Shown: positions 27,020-35,819, counted from the stretch's first letter. The stretch: DNA of 64,000 nucleotides from Deltaproteobacteria bacterium (GCA_031278635.1 JAITKA010000005.1:1-64000), one strand, 5' to 3'. Notes: generated from the sequence alone by a model not told the origin. A program made the numbers and translations.

Positions 27020-28921
27020 TTATGGCGTCGCTTGGAAAGATTCGGAGACGATCCGCCATTGTCCGTCCCTGGCTCCCAAAGCCAGGGTTTTCAGCCCCTG
27101 ATCGCCATGCCTGTCGCTTTTATAGCTCTGGACGAAGGTGACCGTGGCCTGGTCGCCGGAAACGTTCACGACCACGTCGCTGGCCTCGACCGAGATGTTG
27201 CCGGCTTCTTGGAACCTACGGCTACGGTATCGTTTAAAAGAGTTTAAATGCAGGTTTAAGTCCTTAAATAAAAAGTCTTTGGCATAAAAAGAAAAATAAG
27301 CCTCCTCGTCCTTGGCCGACCAAGCCCGAAGCCAGGCCCCCAATAGCTCGGAGGCCGCCTCGGCGGTCAGGGCCGAAGGCGCCGCCGGTGGTTCGCCCGC
27401 GTCAAGGGCGGCGACCTGGGCGGGTTCCGGCTCGGCCGGCTCGGTCGCTGGCTCGGCCGTGGCCGCCGCTTCCTGGGGCTCCGGCGGGGCCGTCTCGGGC
27501 TCAGTCACGATTTCGGCCTCGGCGGGGGCGGGCTCGGCCGGCGGGGGCGGGGCTTGGTTTTCCTTGATCAACTGGGACCCGACTATCCCCAGGGTCACGG
27601 TGGAGCTGGCCGCCACCATCGTGGGCGTGGCCATGCTACCCGGGCCCGCGTCCCTGGTGACCGGCAGGGGTTCCTCCTGGGCGCTTAGGCTGGCCAAAAC
27701 CGTGACCTCGGAGGCCTTGGCGTTCTGGCTGCTCCTCTGCTCCAGGGCGGCCCTGGCCGCCTCGTCGGCCGCGGCCTGGGCTTGGGTCTGGCCCTCGGGG
27801 GCTTTATTCTCGGCCACCAACGTGGGCGCCGCCGGGAGGATCGCCCCGGCCGATGCCGAGGCGGCAGGCTCGGACAGCTGGGCCACGGCCAAGGGCGGCG
27901 TGGTCAGGGCCTCGGACTTTTGCTCGGCCGTCAGCCACTTCACCGGCGGGGGGCCGGGAAGCGGCCCGTATTCCTCGGCTATGATCCGCCACGCGCCTAC
28001 CCGCCCCTTGAGATACAGCCTTTTGAAGCCGAGAGACCTAAAGCGCCCGTCGCCCCGGTAGTCCTGGGTGAAGCTGGCGATGACCGTGTCCCTGTGCCTA
28101 TAGATCCTGAGATCGGTGATGTCGATCTCGATTTTCTTGTACCCGGCGGCCACCCTTGTCTTTCGGTCCATCCAGGCCTTGTGGTTCATGCCGTCGGAAT
28201 TGTAGAAAGGATCGTCGTAATGGGAGGCGTACGCGGGGATGTTCTTTGACGACCATGCCTTTCGCCAATCCTCGACGAAAGCGCTCACGTCGTCGGCTTC
28301 TTTTTTTAGATCCTCTTTGGGTACGAAATTTACCTGCTCGTAGACCAGAATGGGCGTATCGTTAAGCTTAATCTCGTCTTCCAGGGCGGCGATATCATGG
28401 TTTTGTATCTCGATGCAACCCTCGGAATCGTAATCGACCAACGGTTTGTTGATGCCATGGGCCCAGATGCCGTCCCCGCCCCGGCCGATTTTCCGGTCAT
28501 AAAAATTCGGGTAGTCCATGGGATAGGCCAAAATCCCATAGATATCGGGTAGCTCGGAGGGCAAAAGCTTTTGGTTGAAAATGTAATACCCCTCGGGGGT
28601 TTTTTTGTCCCCCCGGATTAGCTTATCGCCTTTGATCATGCCCGTGGAACAGGGAAGGATTTTCTCGAGCCAAACGTTTCCTTGACCGTCGTGCCTATAT
28701 ATGAAAAGGAGCTGCTCGGCCTTGTTGACCACCATGATAAGCCCGGCCCTCTGGCCTGGGTAGATAATGGCATCGGGCAGGACCGGGTCGGTTTGCTGGG
28801 CCATGGCCCCAAAGGGGACGGCAAGCATGGCCAAGGCCACCACCACCCCAAACAGGGCCAGCGACGGGAACCGGCATAAGTAGGCAAAAACGTTGCTATT
28901 ATTCGCTAGGCGTCGACTCAA
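27020..28921 (-). CDS. YkuD-type L,D-transpeptidase-fold protein with two NTF2-like domains (Csd6/Pgp2-like)
   Basis: A 633-residue exported protein. Residues 1-42 contain a signal peptide (hydrophobic 20-38, AMA cut). The YkuD domain (about 58-195) has the catalytic motif with H155 (WAHG) and C169 (SEGCIEI). An NTF2-like domain follows at about 215-322 (EDWRKAWSSKNIPAYASHY), then a long Pro/Ala/Glu linker, then a second NTF2-like copy at about 525-633 (GAWLRAWSAKDEEAYFSFY). Helicobacter Csd6 and Campylobacter Pgp2 join the same two domain types and act as L,D-carboxypeptidases; the doubled NTF2 domain is an extra here. TTG start at 28921 preceded by AAAAGGG, overlapping the lipoprotein stop by 4 bp. 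Whether it cross-links or trims cannot be told from sequence. Confidence 0.86.
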   Translation of the reverse strand: MSRRLANNSNVFAYLCRFPSLALFGVVVALAMLAVPFGAMAQQTDPVLPDAIIYPGQRAGLIMVVNKAEQLLFIYRHDGQGNVWLEKILPCSTGMIKGDKLIRGDKKTPEGYYIFNQKLLPSELPDIYGILAYPMDYPNFYDRKIGRGGDGIWAHGINKPLVDYDSEGCIEIQNHDIAALEDEIKLNDTPILVYEQVNFVPKEDLKKEADDVSAFVEDWRKAWSSKNIPAYASHYDDPFYNSDGMNHKAWMDRKTRVAAGYKKIEIDITDLRIYRHRDTVIASFTQDYRGDGRFRSLGFKRLYLKGRVGAWRIIAEEYGPLPGPPPVKWLTAEQKSEALTTPPLAVAQLSEPAASASAGAILPAAPTLVAENKAPEGQTQAQAAADEAARAALEQRSSQNAKASEVTVLASLSAQEEPLPVTRDAGPGSMATPTMVAASSTVTLGIVGSQLIKENQAPPPPAEPAPAEAEIVTEPETAPPEPQEAAATAEPATEPAEPEPAQVAALDAGEPPAAPSALTAEAASELLGAWLRAWSAKDEEAYFSFYAKDFLFKDLNLHLNSFKRYRSRRFQEAGNISVEASDVVVNVSGDQATVTFVQSYKSDRHGDQGLKTLALGARDGQWRIVSESFQATP

Positions 28922-29529
28922 AGCTTGGCCCTTTTAAGGAGGCTGATCTCCCGGCTACCATAGGGGCAATCCAAGACCAGTATAGGATTTTGGTCCCATA
29001 GACCGTCAAAAGATACGGCTAAAACCTTTTCCCAAGGGTTAAATATGGGGAAATAATCTACTACGAAATTACCCTTAAGCAGCTCTTTATTGGTAGAGTC
29101 AGTCTTAAGGCCGCCGCCGGTTCTAAGCGATAGCCTAAACCGGTTGTTCTTTAAAATATCCTCGTCCTGAATATCGCGGGTATAGAGACCGACCAATACC
29201 ACGATCCTGCCCTTTGACAGCCATGTATTGATCTTCTCCATAAAACGCGGGTCCACGCCCCACTGGTTTCTGGCCTCGGCCAAAACCCTGTCGTCCAGGG
29301 CCAGGGCGTTTAGCATAATGGGCAGGACGTCACCCCTATCCGTTAGCTCATAAATCTTGTCGGAGACCGCCGTGTTCTGGATTAAATCTATCCAGTTCCT
29401 GTGCTTGGCTTCCAACTGCCGGCGACCGGGATCCATGGGACCCACGGCGCAACCCGCAACGGCCACGACAAATCCTACTATCGCCAACGCTTTAAGGGTC
29501 AGGGGAAAAATACGTTTAACCATTTCCAT
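28918..29529 (-). CDS. Lipoprotein of the cell-shape locus
   Basis: A 203-residue protein. The signal peptide ends in a lipobox (VAVAGC, Cys27), so Lgt would acylate it; residue +2 is Ala, which favours outer-membrane delivery by the enterobacterial rule. The mature part resembles short BON/YraP-type or LPS-assembly accessory domains in length and pattern (AVSDKIYELTDRGDVLPIMLNALALDDRVLAEA then GRIVVLVGLYTRD) but I cannot name a family with confidence. First gene of the operon that continues with the YkuD and M99 genes; AGAAGG lies 8 nt before the ATG at 29529. The operon position suggests an envelope partner for the peptidoglycan enzymes. Confidence 0.8.
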   Translation of the reverse strand: MEMVKRIFPLTLKALAIVGFVVAVAGCAVGPMDPGRRQLEAKHRNWIDLIQNTAVSDKIYELTDRGDVLPIMLNALALDDRVLAEARNQWGVDPRFMEKINTWLSKGRIVVLVGLYTRDIQDEDILKNNRFRLSLRTGGGLKTDSTNKELLKGNFVVDYFPIFNPWEKVLAVSFDGLWDQNPILVLDCPYGSREISLLKRAKL

Positions 29530-30339
29530 ACGATAAGCCTTCTAAAAATGAATGCCTAAACTGTTATATTGTACTAATTAAGGCGGTTGCATACAAGTGC
29601 TCATGATAAGTACAAAGTATTGGCCGACAATCGAGAATCCTCGATACATGATCCATAACGATCACGGCCCTTTTTTGCCGCCAAGCCGATACCCCTTCCC
29701 TAAACGGCCTTCCCCGGCCGCCAGCCTAAACTCCCAAGCCAGGCGCCCCGCGATTCCCCGACCATGGCCCTATACCGTTTCCCCAGGTTCGCGCGAAGGT
29801 CAACCGAAGCCTTGCCCTTGGTTAGCCGGTCAAATGACTGCGTATTTGAGACATCTTATCAGAAATGACTAGATAATGCCAGTATCTTGACAGTAAAACT
29901 AAGCTTCTAAAATTAACTGACAAAATAATACGCCTTTATAAGTAATTATATATAAAAATATAATTTTATAGTGAAGTAAAATTTCGAGCCAAGTAAAAAA
30001 CGTGTTTAAAGAAAATAGCATTATATTTATATGTTTTAGAAATTTTGAAAATAAATTGTCAGCATTAAATAAATTATCAGTGATTATTGGCTTGTAATAT
30101 TAATAAAGTTAAAACACTTATATAATAAAATAGGATTATAGACCTAAATTTGCCATCTTAGGTTAGCGCCATTGATTTGGCGTATTTTTTTGCTTTGGCG
30201 TAAGCAAGCGAAAGGGTACGTGATTCTCAATCAAGGTTGGGCTTTGAGAATTTAGGGCAACAAAACGATGGTGCACCGTCAAGGGGCTTGAAGCGACTTC
30301 AGAAGGATCTGAGCCACGTGTCATGAGCCTGTCTCGTGG

Positions 30340-30720
30340 GTATGGACTGGGCATTATGCTTAAGAAGGCGGTGTTGGGTGGGCATTTTGTTTAAGTAAAA
30401 AATGACGTGATTTAAAGATAACGTACCTTGGATTGAAATTTATGGATTGGAAGAACTAAAAGTTGCGACAATAATAAAAGAGTTAATGATGAAGTAGAGT
30501 ATTTGTCAAGGCCATCTTTAGGGATGTGACTGGTCAGTATGCATAGTAGTTAGGTTTGAAAATGTGCATTATGCATAAGCAAAAAAAGAGAGTTTTAAAA
30601 GATAGAGGACCGTGGAATTTAATTTTAAGCTTAGAAAGGCCTAAACGATACGGAATTATGAAAAGCGTTAATGATGAAGTAGCCGATTAATTTATTTCTT
30701 TCTTGGGGGTATTAGCTCAA
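30340..30720. repeat. Degenerate ~185-bp tandem repeat, two copies
   Basis: The 16-bp block GTTAATGATGAAGTAG occurs at 30482 and 30667, and a GCATT-TAAG-AAAAAA block at 30382 and 30566, giving the same spacing of 184-185 bp. The rest of the unit is strongly diverged. Another GCATTATGCTTAAG copy lies at 30351. Confidence 0.5.
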
Positions 30721-31249
30721 TATTTTTGGTGACAGGCTAGGTTTTTTAGTGTATCGTAGAGTTACCTCAAAATGTACCCAAATAATGCGCCTTTTGGTAG
30801 CCAAGGTATTGGCTGTCGTGGTGGGCGCGGATTTCTTGCGTGGTAACGACGTTGTAGATTTTAGTTGTTTGTGGTGACTATGTAAGTGGTCTTGATGGGA
30901 ATATTAACGACTGATATGCGACTGATATTAGATAGAAAGCTAGATTATAGTCAACGGCAAGCATGTTGGGCAAAAAAAATGCTAGGGAGTTAATTTCGAT
31001 GAACACATTTTTTTAGTCCGCCTATCCACGCAAGTAAAGATTGACGTTCAAAATTAGGTGACTTTAGTGATTAAGTCAGGGTCCTAAAAAATGTAAGAAG
31101 GTACAATATGGTTAAAGGAGTTAATGAGGACCTAGACGATTTGTTTTACGGGGATTCGGATTCATAATTCCGATTTTTACAAGACAGGCTTTGATTGATC
31201 CCGTAAGATAAGCTTAATCAAAAATCTCCTGGGCAAACCGAAATTAAAA

Positions 31250-31600
31250 GCCATAGCTTTGGTTTGTTGCCATGACAAAGTGACACGCGCGCGAGGGTTT
31301 CTTCAGGCTCTGACCGTCTGCGGCCAGAGGCGAAATTCTCAGGGGAAGCTTGCCGATGGGGTGCGATCGGTAGCGCGTAGGTTGCTTTGGCCACCAAGGG
31401 TATCGTTTGTCCACGGAAAAGGACGTGGCCGGGAGACCGACGAGAGCGAAAGCCGTGGGTTTGTCATGGGGTCAGGACGGGTCCCTATGAAGGCGCGAAC
31501 CTCGGCGCGCCAGCTGGCATGGATCCTACCATTATGCAAAAAGGTCCGGACCCGTTTTGGCTTCCCGAATAAGGCTGAGGAAAAAACGAAAGTAAAGTTA
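31250..31600. other. GC-rich hairpin-rich island, possible structured RNA
   Basis: In an AT-rich spacer this block has balanced GC and several local stems: CTCTG...CAGAG near 31309-31329, CCGAT...ATCGG near 31353-31371, CCACG...CGTGG near 31411-31428 and GGCGCG...CGCGCC near 31492-31511. GAAA-type loops such as GAGCGAAAGCC also occur. No family (RNase P, tmRNA, SRP, group II intron) could be assigned. A 114-codon frame covers part of it but shows no recognisable protein. Confidence 0.35.
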
Positions 31601-31680
31601 TAGTACTTTAGATATTAAGTTAAGATCCTAACATTCCTCAGAACGATTCATAAATTCAAAATAAGTAATGAGTTTCACCA

Positions 31681-32200
31681 TAATTTTGTCTGTCCTGCTA
31701 TGATTTTATAATTCCGTTTTTTACAAGACACGTTTTGTCATTTGAAGTATCCTTGCAGGACAACGAAAAAATTTTCCAACCACAATTAAATAGCGAATGT
31801 CCATAATACTACGAAAAATTTATATTTAGGGCTCTTGATCAAAAGATCATTTGAATTAATTAAAAATCTGACATTGCGCTGTTTGATCGAATAGGTGCTG
31901 GCCTTAATTAACTGCCGTATTATTTAGGCAATAGATCCTATAATTTTATTTGTCCTGCAATGAACTTATAATTCCGTTTTTTACAAGACAGGTTTTATCG
32001 TTTGAAGTATCATTCCCGGACATCGAAAAAAGTTTCCAAAAATAAATAAATCGCAAAAGAACATTTTACGCTAAGACTTTATATTTATCGCTTGTGATCA
32101 AAAGATTATTTGATCCAATAAATAAAACCTTACCTTTTGCGTTTTGATCAAATAAGTGGCGTCTATAATAAAGACCCATATTGTTTGTGTATAGATAACT
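31681..32200. repeat. 260-bp tandem duplication upstream of the catabolic operon
   Basis: Copy 1 is about 31681-31940 and copy 2 about 31941-32200. Matching landmarks are 259-260 bp apart: ATAATTCCG at 31708 and 31968, and GATCAAAAGAT at 31837 and 32096. A core of about 28 bp occurs a third time at 31164. The copies differ at many positions, so the duplication is old. Confidence 0.8.
32144..32169 (+). promoter_or_regulatory. Candidate promoter region with TTGATCAA palindrome
   Basis: A TTGATCAA palindrome (32144-32151) lies 12 bp ahead of TATAAT (32164-32169), 119 bp before the aldehyde dehydrogenase ATG. The half-sites recall FNR/CRP-type TTGAT...ATCAA boxes, as does TGATC-AAAA-GATTA at 32095-32108, but no regulator can be assigned. 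The local AraC-type protein is another candidate. Confidence 0.35.
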
Positions 32201-32288
32201 TTAACTCTATCTATGACTAGTCTGGTCATGACTTTCGTGTCCAGATTTAACTTTCGGACGTGATGCGTCTGAATACAAGGGAGCTAGT

Positions 32289-33659
32289 ATGTCAGTTCAA
32301 GAACAAATCGACACGATGATCGAAAGGTCCCGCGCGGCGCTAAAGGTCCTGGCCACGTATGACCAAGAAAAGATTGACGCGTTGTGTAAGGCCTGTTGCA
32401 TGTCCTACAGGGAACACGCGATCGAGATGTCCAAGGAAGTCATCGAGGAAACCCGGCTGGGCAACTATGACCACAAGATTATGAAGAACATGGGGACCCC
32501 GGACGGTCTCTGGTTGGAAATCAAAGGCAAAAAGAGCGTGGGCATCATTGAGGACGATCCCAAAACCGGCTTGATGAAGGTCGCCCACCCCAAAGGCTTG
32601 GTCGTCGTCGTGGCCCCCACCACCAACCCCAACATGACCGCTTTGGTTAACAGCGTGCTGTCCATCAAGGGCCGCAACACCGTCATAATTTGCTCTCACC
32701 CCAGGGCCAAGAAAACCACGGTTAACACGGTCAAGATCATGAGCGATGCCATGGAAGCCCTTGGCGCGCCCAAATACATCATTCAGGCCATCGAGGAGCC
32801 CTCGGTCGAGCTCACCCAGAAAATGATGTCCCTGGCCGACATCATCATCGCCACCGGCGGCATGGCCATGGTCAAGGCGGCTTATTCCTCCGGTAAACCC
32901 GCCTACGGGGTCGGCTCCGGCAACGTCCAGTCCATCGTCGATCGCGACTTTGACCTGAAAGCGGCCATCGGGATGATAGTCATGGGCCGCTCCTTTGACA
33001 ACGGCCAGGTTTGCGCCTGCAACCAAAGCGCCATCGTCCCCGAGGAGAAGCTCCCGGAAGTCATCCAGCTGCTCAAGGAGAACGGGGCCGCCTATTTCGA
33101 TGATCCCGCCGACATCGACAAGATCCGTCAGACCGTCTTCAAAAACGGCGTCCACAACTCCGCGGTCGTCGGTCAATTCCCAAAGACCATCGCGGACCTG
33201 GCCGGGGTTAAGGTCGATGAAAAAGCCTCCATTATCGCCGTGTTGGGCGACCCGAACAAGGTTGGCGCCAACGAGCTCCTGTGCGGCGAGAAGATGTGCC
33301 CCGTTTTGATCGTGATCCCGTACAAGACTTACGATCAGGCCCTAGAGATCGCCAAGGCTAACCTGCTTTACAGCGGGGCGGGCCACAGCTGCTGCGTCTA
33401 TTCCAATACCCAGGAAAACATCAATAAGGTCGGTCTGACCATGCCGGTTTGCCGGGTTCTGGTCAACCAGCCGGGCATGGGCGCGGCTAACGCCTTCGGG
33501 AATAACGCCCTGTGCTCCACCTCGACGCTGGGTTGCGGTACCTACGGCAACAATAGCTTGGACGAAAACCTTAACTACCGGCACATGATCAACGTCACCC
33601 AGGTGGCCAAGGTCAATCCCAGTTTCGTGCCCGTCCCCGAGGATCAAGTCTACAAATAA
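32289..33659 (+). CDS. CoA-acylating aldehyde dehydrogenase (SucD/SauS-like)
   Basis: A 456-residue enzyme of the acylating aldehyde dehydrogenase group, which oxidises an aldehyde to acyl-CoA with NAD(P)+ or runs in reverse. The catalytic Cys242 sits in SFDNGQVCAC, where relatives read SFDNGxxCAS; GSGN near 215 and ATGG near 195 are nucleotide-site elements. Length matches stand-alone family members such as succinate-semialdehyde or sulfoacetaldehyde dehydrogenase rather than fused AdhE. A microcompartment N-terminal targeting tail is not seen. SD AAGGGAG precedes the ATG at 32289. First gene of the operon with phosphotransacylase and acyl kinase downstream, which fits an aldehyde to acyl-CoA to acyl phosphate route. 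The true substrate is unknown. Confidence 0.9.
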   Translation: MSVQEQIDTMIERSRAALKVLATYDQEKIDALCKACCMSYREHAIEMSKEVIEETRLGNYDHKIMKNMGTPDGLWLEIKGKKSVGIIEDDPKTGLMKVAHPKGLVVVVAPTTNPNMTALVNSVLSIKGRNTVIICSHPRAKKTTVNTVKIMSDAMEALGAPKYIIQAIEEPSVELTQKMMSLADIIIATGGMAMVKAAYSSGKPAYGVGSGNVQSIVDRDFDLKAAIGMIVMGRSFDNGQVCACNQSAIVPEEKLPEVIQLLKENGAAYFDDPADIDKIRQTVFKNGVHNSAVVGQFPKTIADLAGVKVDEKASIIAVLGDPNKVGANELLCGEKMCPVLIVIPYKTYDQALEIAKANLLYSGAGHSCCVYSNTQENINKVGLTMPVCRVLVNQPGMGAANAFGNNALCSTSTLGCGTYGNNSLDENLNYRHMINVTQVAKVNPSFVPVPEDQVYK

Positions 33660-33668
33660 CCACGCTAA

Positions 33669-33692
33669 GCCGGGGCCCGGCCGGGCCCCGGC
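33669..33692 (+). other. Intercistronic GC hairpin
   Basis: GCCGGGGCCC and GGGCCCCGGC form a perfect 10-bp stem with a GGCC loop between the aldehyde dehydrogenase and phosphotransacylase genes, without a T-run. It may slow decay of the upstream message or lower downstream expression. Confidence 0.6.
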
Positions 33693-33721
33693 CCGCCTAA
33701 ATAAAAGAAGGATATTCGAAG

Positions 33722-34627
33722 ATGGAATACTACAAAGATTGGGACGAGGTCATAAAAAGCGTCAGGGGCGGCGACAAGGTCAAAAAAGTCGTCGTGGCTT
33801 CTGGCCAGGATGACCATAGCATCGAAGCCGTGGCCAAGGTGGCCCAAGACGGTTTAGTCAGTCCCGTTCTGGTGGGCGATATCAATTTGATTAAGCCTTT
33901 GCTTGATAAATACGGCCTCAAGGTTGACCCGGAAAATATCCACCATCAACCGGACCCGAACGAGGCGGCTAAGACGTCGGTCAAACTTATCAAGGAGAAT
34001 AAAGGCGACTTTTTGATGAAAGGGAGCCTGGAGACGAGCCAGCTTCTTAAAGCGGTGGTCGATAAGGAGAACGGTCTAGGCAAAGGTAGGCTTATGAGTC
34101 ACGTTGCTTACCAGCAAATGCCCGCTTACCACAAAATGCTGGTCTCTACCGACGGGGGTATGGTCGTTAACCCGGATCTGTTGCAAAAAAAAGAGATCCT
34201 ACAAAACGCAGTCGATACGCTGTTGGCTTTGGGTTACGACAAACCGAAAGTCGCCGTGTTGGCGGCGGTTGAAAAGGTCAACCCGAAAATGCCCGAGTCG
34301 GTTGACGGCGAGGCCTTAAAAATCATGAACCAGAAGGGGGAAATCACCGGCTGCGTGGTCGAGGGCCCCATTTCCATGGATTTGGCCTTGGTCAAAGAAA
34401 AGGCCGTGATCAAAAAGTATGAGAGCCCGGTGGCGGGCGACGCCGACATTTTGCTGGTGCCAAACATAGTCACCGGGAACTGCGTGGGCAAGGCTTTCAT
34501 CGAGATGGCCGGGGCCAAGATGGCCGGGCTAATCGTGGGGGCCAAGGTTCCCATAGTGGTCACCTCGAGGGCCTCGTCGGCAGAGGAAAAGTACCTCTCC
34601 CTGATATTGGCTGCCGCTGGCGCGTAA
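33722..34627 (+). CDS. Phosphate acyltransferase (phosphate butyryltransferase family)
   Basis: A 301-residue protein of the Pta/Ptb fold. Length and pattern (VVASGQDDHSIEAVAKVAQDGLVSPVLVG at the N-terminus, GPISMDLALVKEKA near 220, ADILLVPNIVTGN near 240) match phosphate butyryltransferase rather than the longer acetyl form. It converts acyl-CoA and phosphate to acyl phosphate and CoA. Between the acylating aldehyde dehydrogenase and a butyrate-kinase-like gene it provides the middle step of substrate-level phosphorylation. No crotonase, thiolase or butyryl-CoA dehydrogenase genes are nearby, so butyrate itself is not implied; the acyl group follows whatever aldehyde the cluster uses. Ribosome site GAAGGA upstream of the ATG at 33722. 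Confidence 0.9.
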   Translation: MEYYKDWDEVIKSVRGGDKVKKVVVASGQDDHSIEAVAKVAQDGLVSPVLVGDINLIKPLLDKYGLKVDPENIHHQPDPNEAAKTSVKLIKENKGDFLMKGSLETSQLLKAVVDKENGLGKGRLMSHVAYQQMPAYHKMLVSTDGGMVVNPDLLQKKEILQNAVDTLLALGYDKPKVAVLAAVEKVNPKMPESVDGEALKIMNQKGEITGCVVEGPISMDLALVKEKAVIKKYESPVAGDADILLVPNIVTGNCVGKAFIEMAGAKMAGLIVGAKVPIVVTSRASSAEEKYLSLILAAAGA

Positions 34628-34639
34628 TAGGATAAGGAA

Positions 34640-35704
34640 ATGAGCGAGAAGATCTTAGTCTTAAACCCAGGCTCCCAGTCAACCAAAATCGCCATGTATA
34701 ACGGTGGCGAAAGAAAGTGGCAAAAAAATATCGAACACTCCATAGAGGAACTAAAAAAATACCCCAATGTCTATGATCAGACGGACATGCGTTACGAACT
34801 GATCATAAAATCGGTGGCCGAGAATAATGACACCCTGTCCGATCTCTCGGCCGTGGCCTGCAGGGGTGGCCCGGTGACGGTATACAAAAGCGGTGGCTAC
34901 GAGGTTACCGACGAGTTGATTAGGCTCGCCAGGGAAAAGCCGATGTCCATTCACGTTTCCAACGCGGCGATGGGGATTGGCAAAAAGATAGCCGATTCCT
35001 TGGGGGTCAAGTGCTACATATACGACGGCGTCACGGTGGACGAGATGATCCCCATCGTCAAAGTCACCGGGCTAAAGGAAATGAGCCGTCGGGGCCAGGG
35101 GCATACCCTGAACATGCGGGCCGCGGCCATAAAACTGTGCGAGCAAAACGGCTGGGACTATTACGCCAAAAATATAGCCGTGGCCCACCTAGGGGGCGGC
35201 ATCACCCTCAGCTTGCACAGCAACGGGGTGATCATCGACATGATCTCCGACGACGAAGGGCCTTATTCCCCTGAACGCGCCGGGGGCCTGCCAGGGTTCC
35301 AGCTGATAAATGAATGCTTTTCGGGGGCCTATACCGAGGAATCCATGTTTAAGCGCATCCAGAGGGCCGGGGGCTTGATGGCCCACCTGGGCGTCACCGA
35401 CATAAGGGAGGTTGAAAAGAGGATCTCGGACGGCGACCAAAAGGCCAAGCTTGTCTATGAAGCCATGGCCCTAAACGTGGCCAAAAACCTAGCCAAGCTG
35501 GCCGTAACCGTGAAGGGTCAGATTGACTCCTTTGTTTTAACTGGCGGTATCGCCTATTCCGAATATTTCTGCGGAATGGTGATCGACTACATTCAGTTTT
35601 TAGCGCCTGTTTCGGTTCTTCCTGGGGAAAATGAGATGGATGCTTTGGCCTTTGGGGTAGCAAGGATCCTTAAGGGTGAAGAAAAGCCTAATAAGTTTAA
35701 CTAA
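34640..35704 (+). CDS. Acyl kinase of the butyrate kinase family
   Basis: A 354-residue ASKHA-fold kinase. It starts with the family phosphate-1 motif LVLNPGSQSTKIAMY, has VACRGGPV near 75, HLGGGITLSLH near 187 and the adenosine-site LTGGIAYS near 300. Butyrate kinases are 350-360 residues with this start, while acetate kinases are near 400. It transfers phosphate from acyl phosphate to ADP, giving ATP and the acid. It follows the phosphotransacylase by 12 bp (AAGGAA ribosome site) and ends the three-enzyme core. Substrate length or side group cannot be told; the two transporters and DUF1537 neighbour suggest an acid with extra functional groups. Confidence 0.92.
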   Translation: MSEKILVLNPGSQSTKIAMYNGGERKWQKNIEHSIEELKKYPNVYDQTDMRYELIIKSVAENNDTLSDLSAVACRGGPVTVYKSGGYEVTDELIRLAREKPMSIHVSNAAMGIGKKIADSLGVKCYIYDGVTVDEMIPIVKVTGLKEMSRRGQGHTLNMRAAAIKLCEQNGWDYYAKNIAVAHLGGGITLSLHSNGVIIDMISDDEGPYSPERAGGLPGFQLINECFSGAYTEESMFKRIQRAGGLMAHLGVTDIREVEKRISDGDQKAKLVYEAMALNVAKNLAKLAVTVKGQIDSFVLTGGIAYSEYFCGMVIDYIQFLAPVSVLPGENEMDALAFGVARILKGEEKPNKFN

Positions 35705-35711
35705 CCTAAAT

Positions 35712-35741
35712 CCCTTAGGATCACAAAAATGATCCTAAGGG
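35712..35741 (+). other. Intra-operon hairpin after the acyl kinase
   Basis: CCCTTAGGATCA and TGATCCTAAGGG form a perfect 12-bp stem with a CAAAAA loop 8 bp after the kinase stop. There is no T-run, so it may be a partial terminator or mRNA stabiliser between enzyme and transporter genes. Confidence 0.6.
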
Positions 35742-35819
35742 CTGGGAGAGGCTAAACTCTTTGGCTAAAACCAAATCACCGGACGCTTCCCTTGGGCGGC
35801 ACCGAGAAATAGGATTCAT

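Larger units (their letters stand above)
29530..32288. other. 2.8-kb spacer with decayed repeats and a GC-rich island
   Basis: No protein gene is supported. The cell-shape operon promoter should lie just right of 29529. Positions about 29640-29840 are GC-rich without codon structure. About 30340-30720 contains two degenerate copies of a roughly 185-bp unit (GCATT...TAAG at 30382 and 30566; GTTAATGATGAAGTAG at 30482 and 30667), with a weaker match near 31119. About 31250-31600 is a GC-rich, hairpin-rich island. About 31681-32200 is a 260-bp tandem duplication leading into the promoter of the aldehyde dehydrogenase operon. Confidence 0.6.

Noticed and set aside
30163-30354. A 63-codon minus-strand frame in the long spacer
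   Set aside because: No ribosome site, no similarity I recognise, and it lies next to decayed repeats.
31250-31600. Group II intron, RNase P RNA or tmRNA in the GC island
   Set aside because: No domain V hairpin with its AGC triad, no RNase P core motif and no tRNA-like ends could be found; kept only as an unassigned structured candidate.
34640-35704. A butyrate-forming pathway based on Ptb-Buk
   Set aside because: Thiolase, crotonase and butyryl-CoA dehydrogenase genes are absent from the neighbourhood, while an acylating aldehyde dehydrogenase heads the operon.
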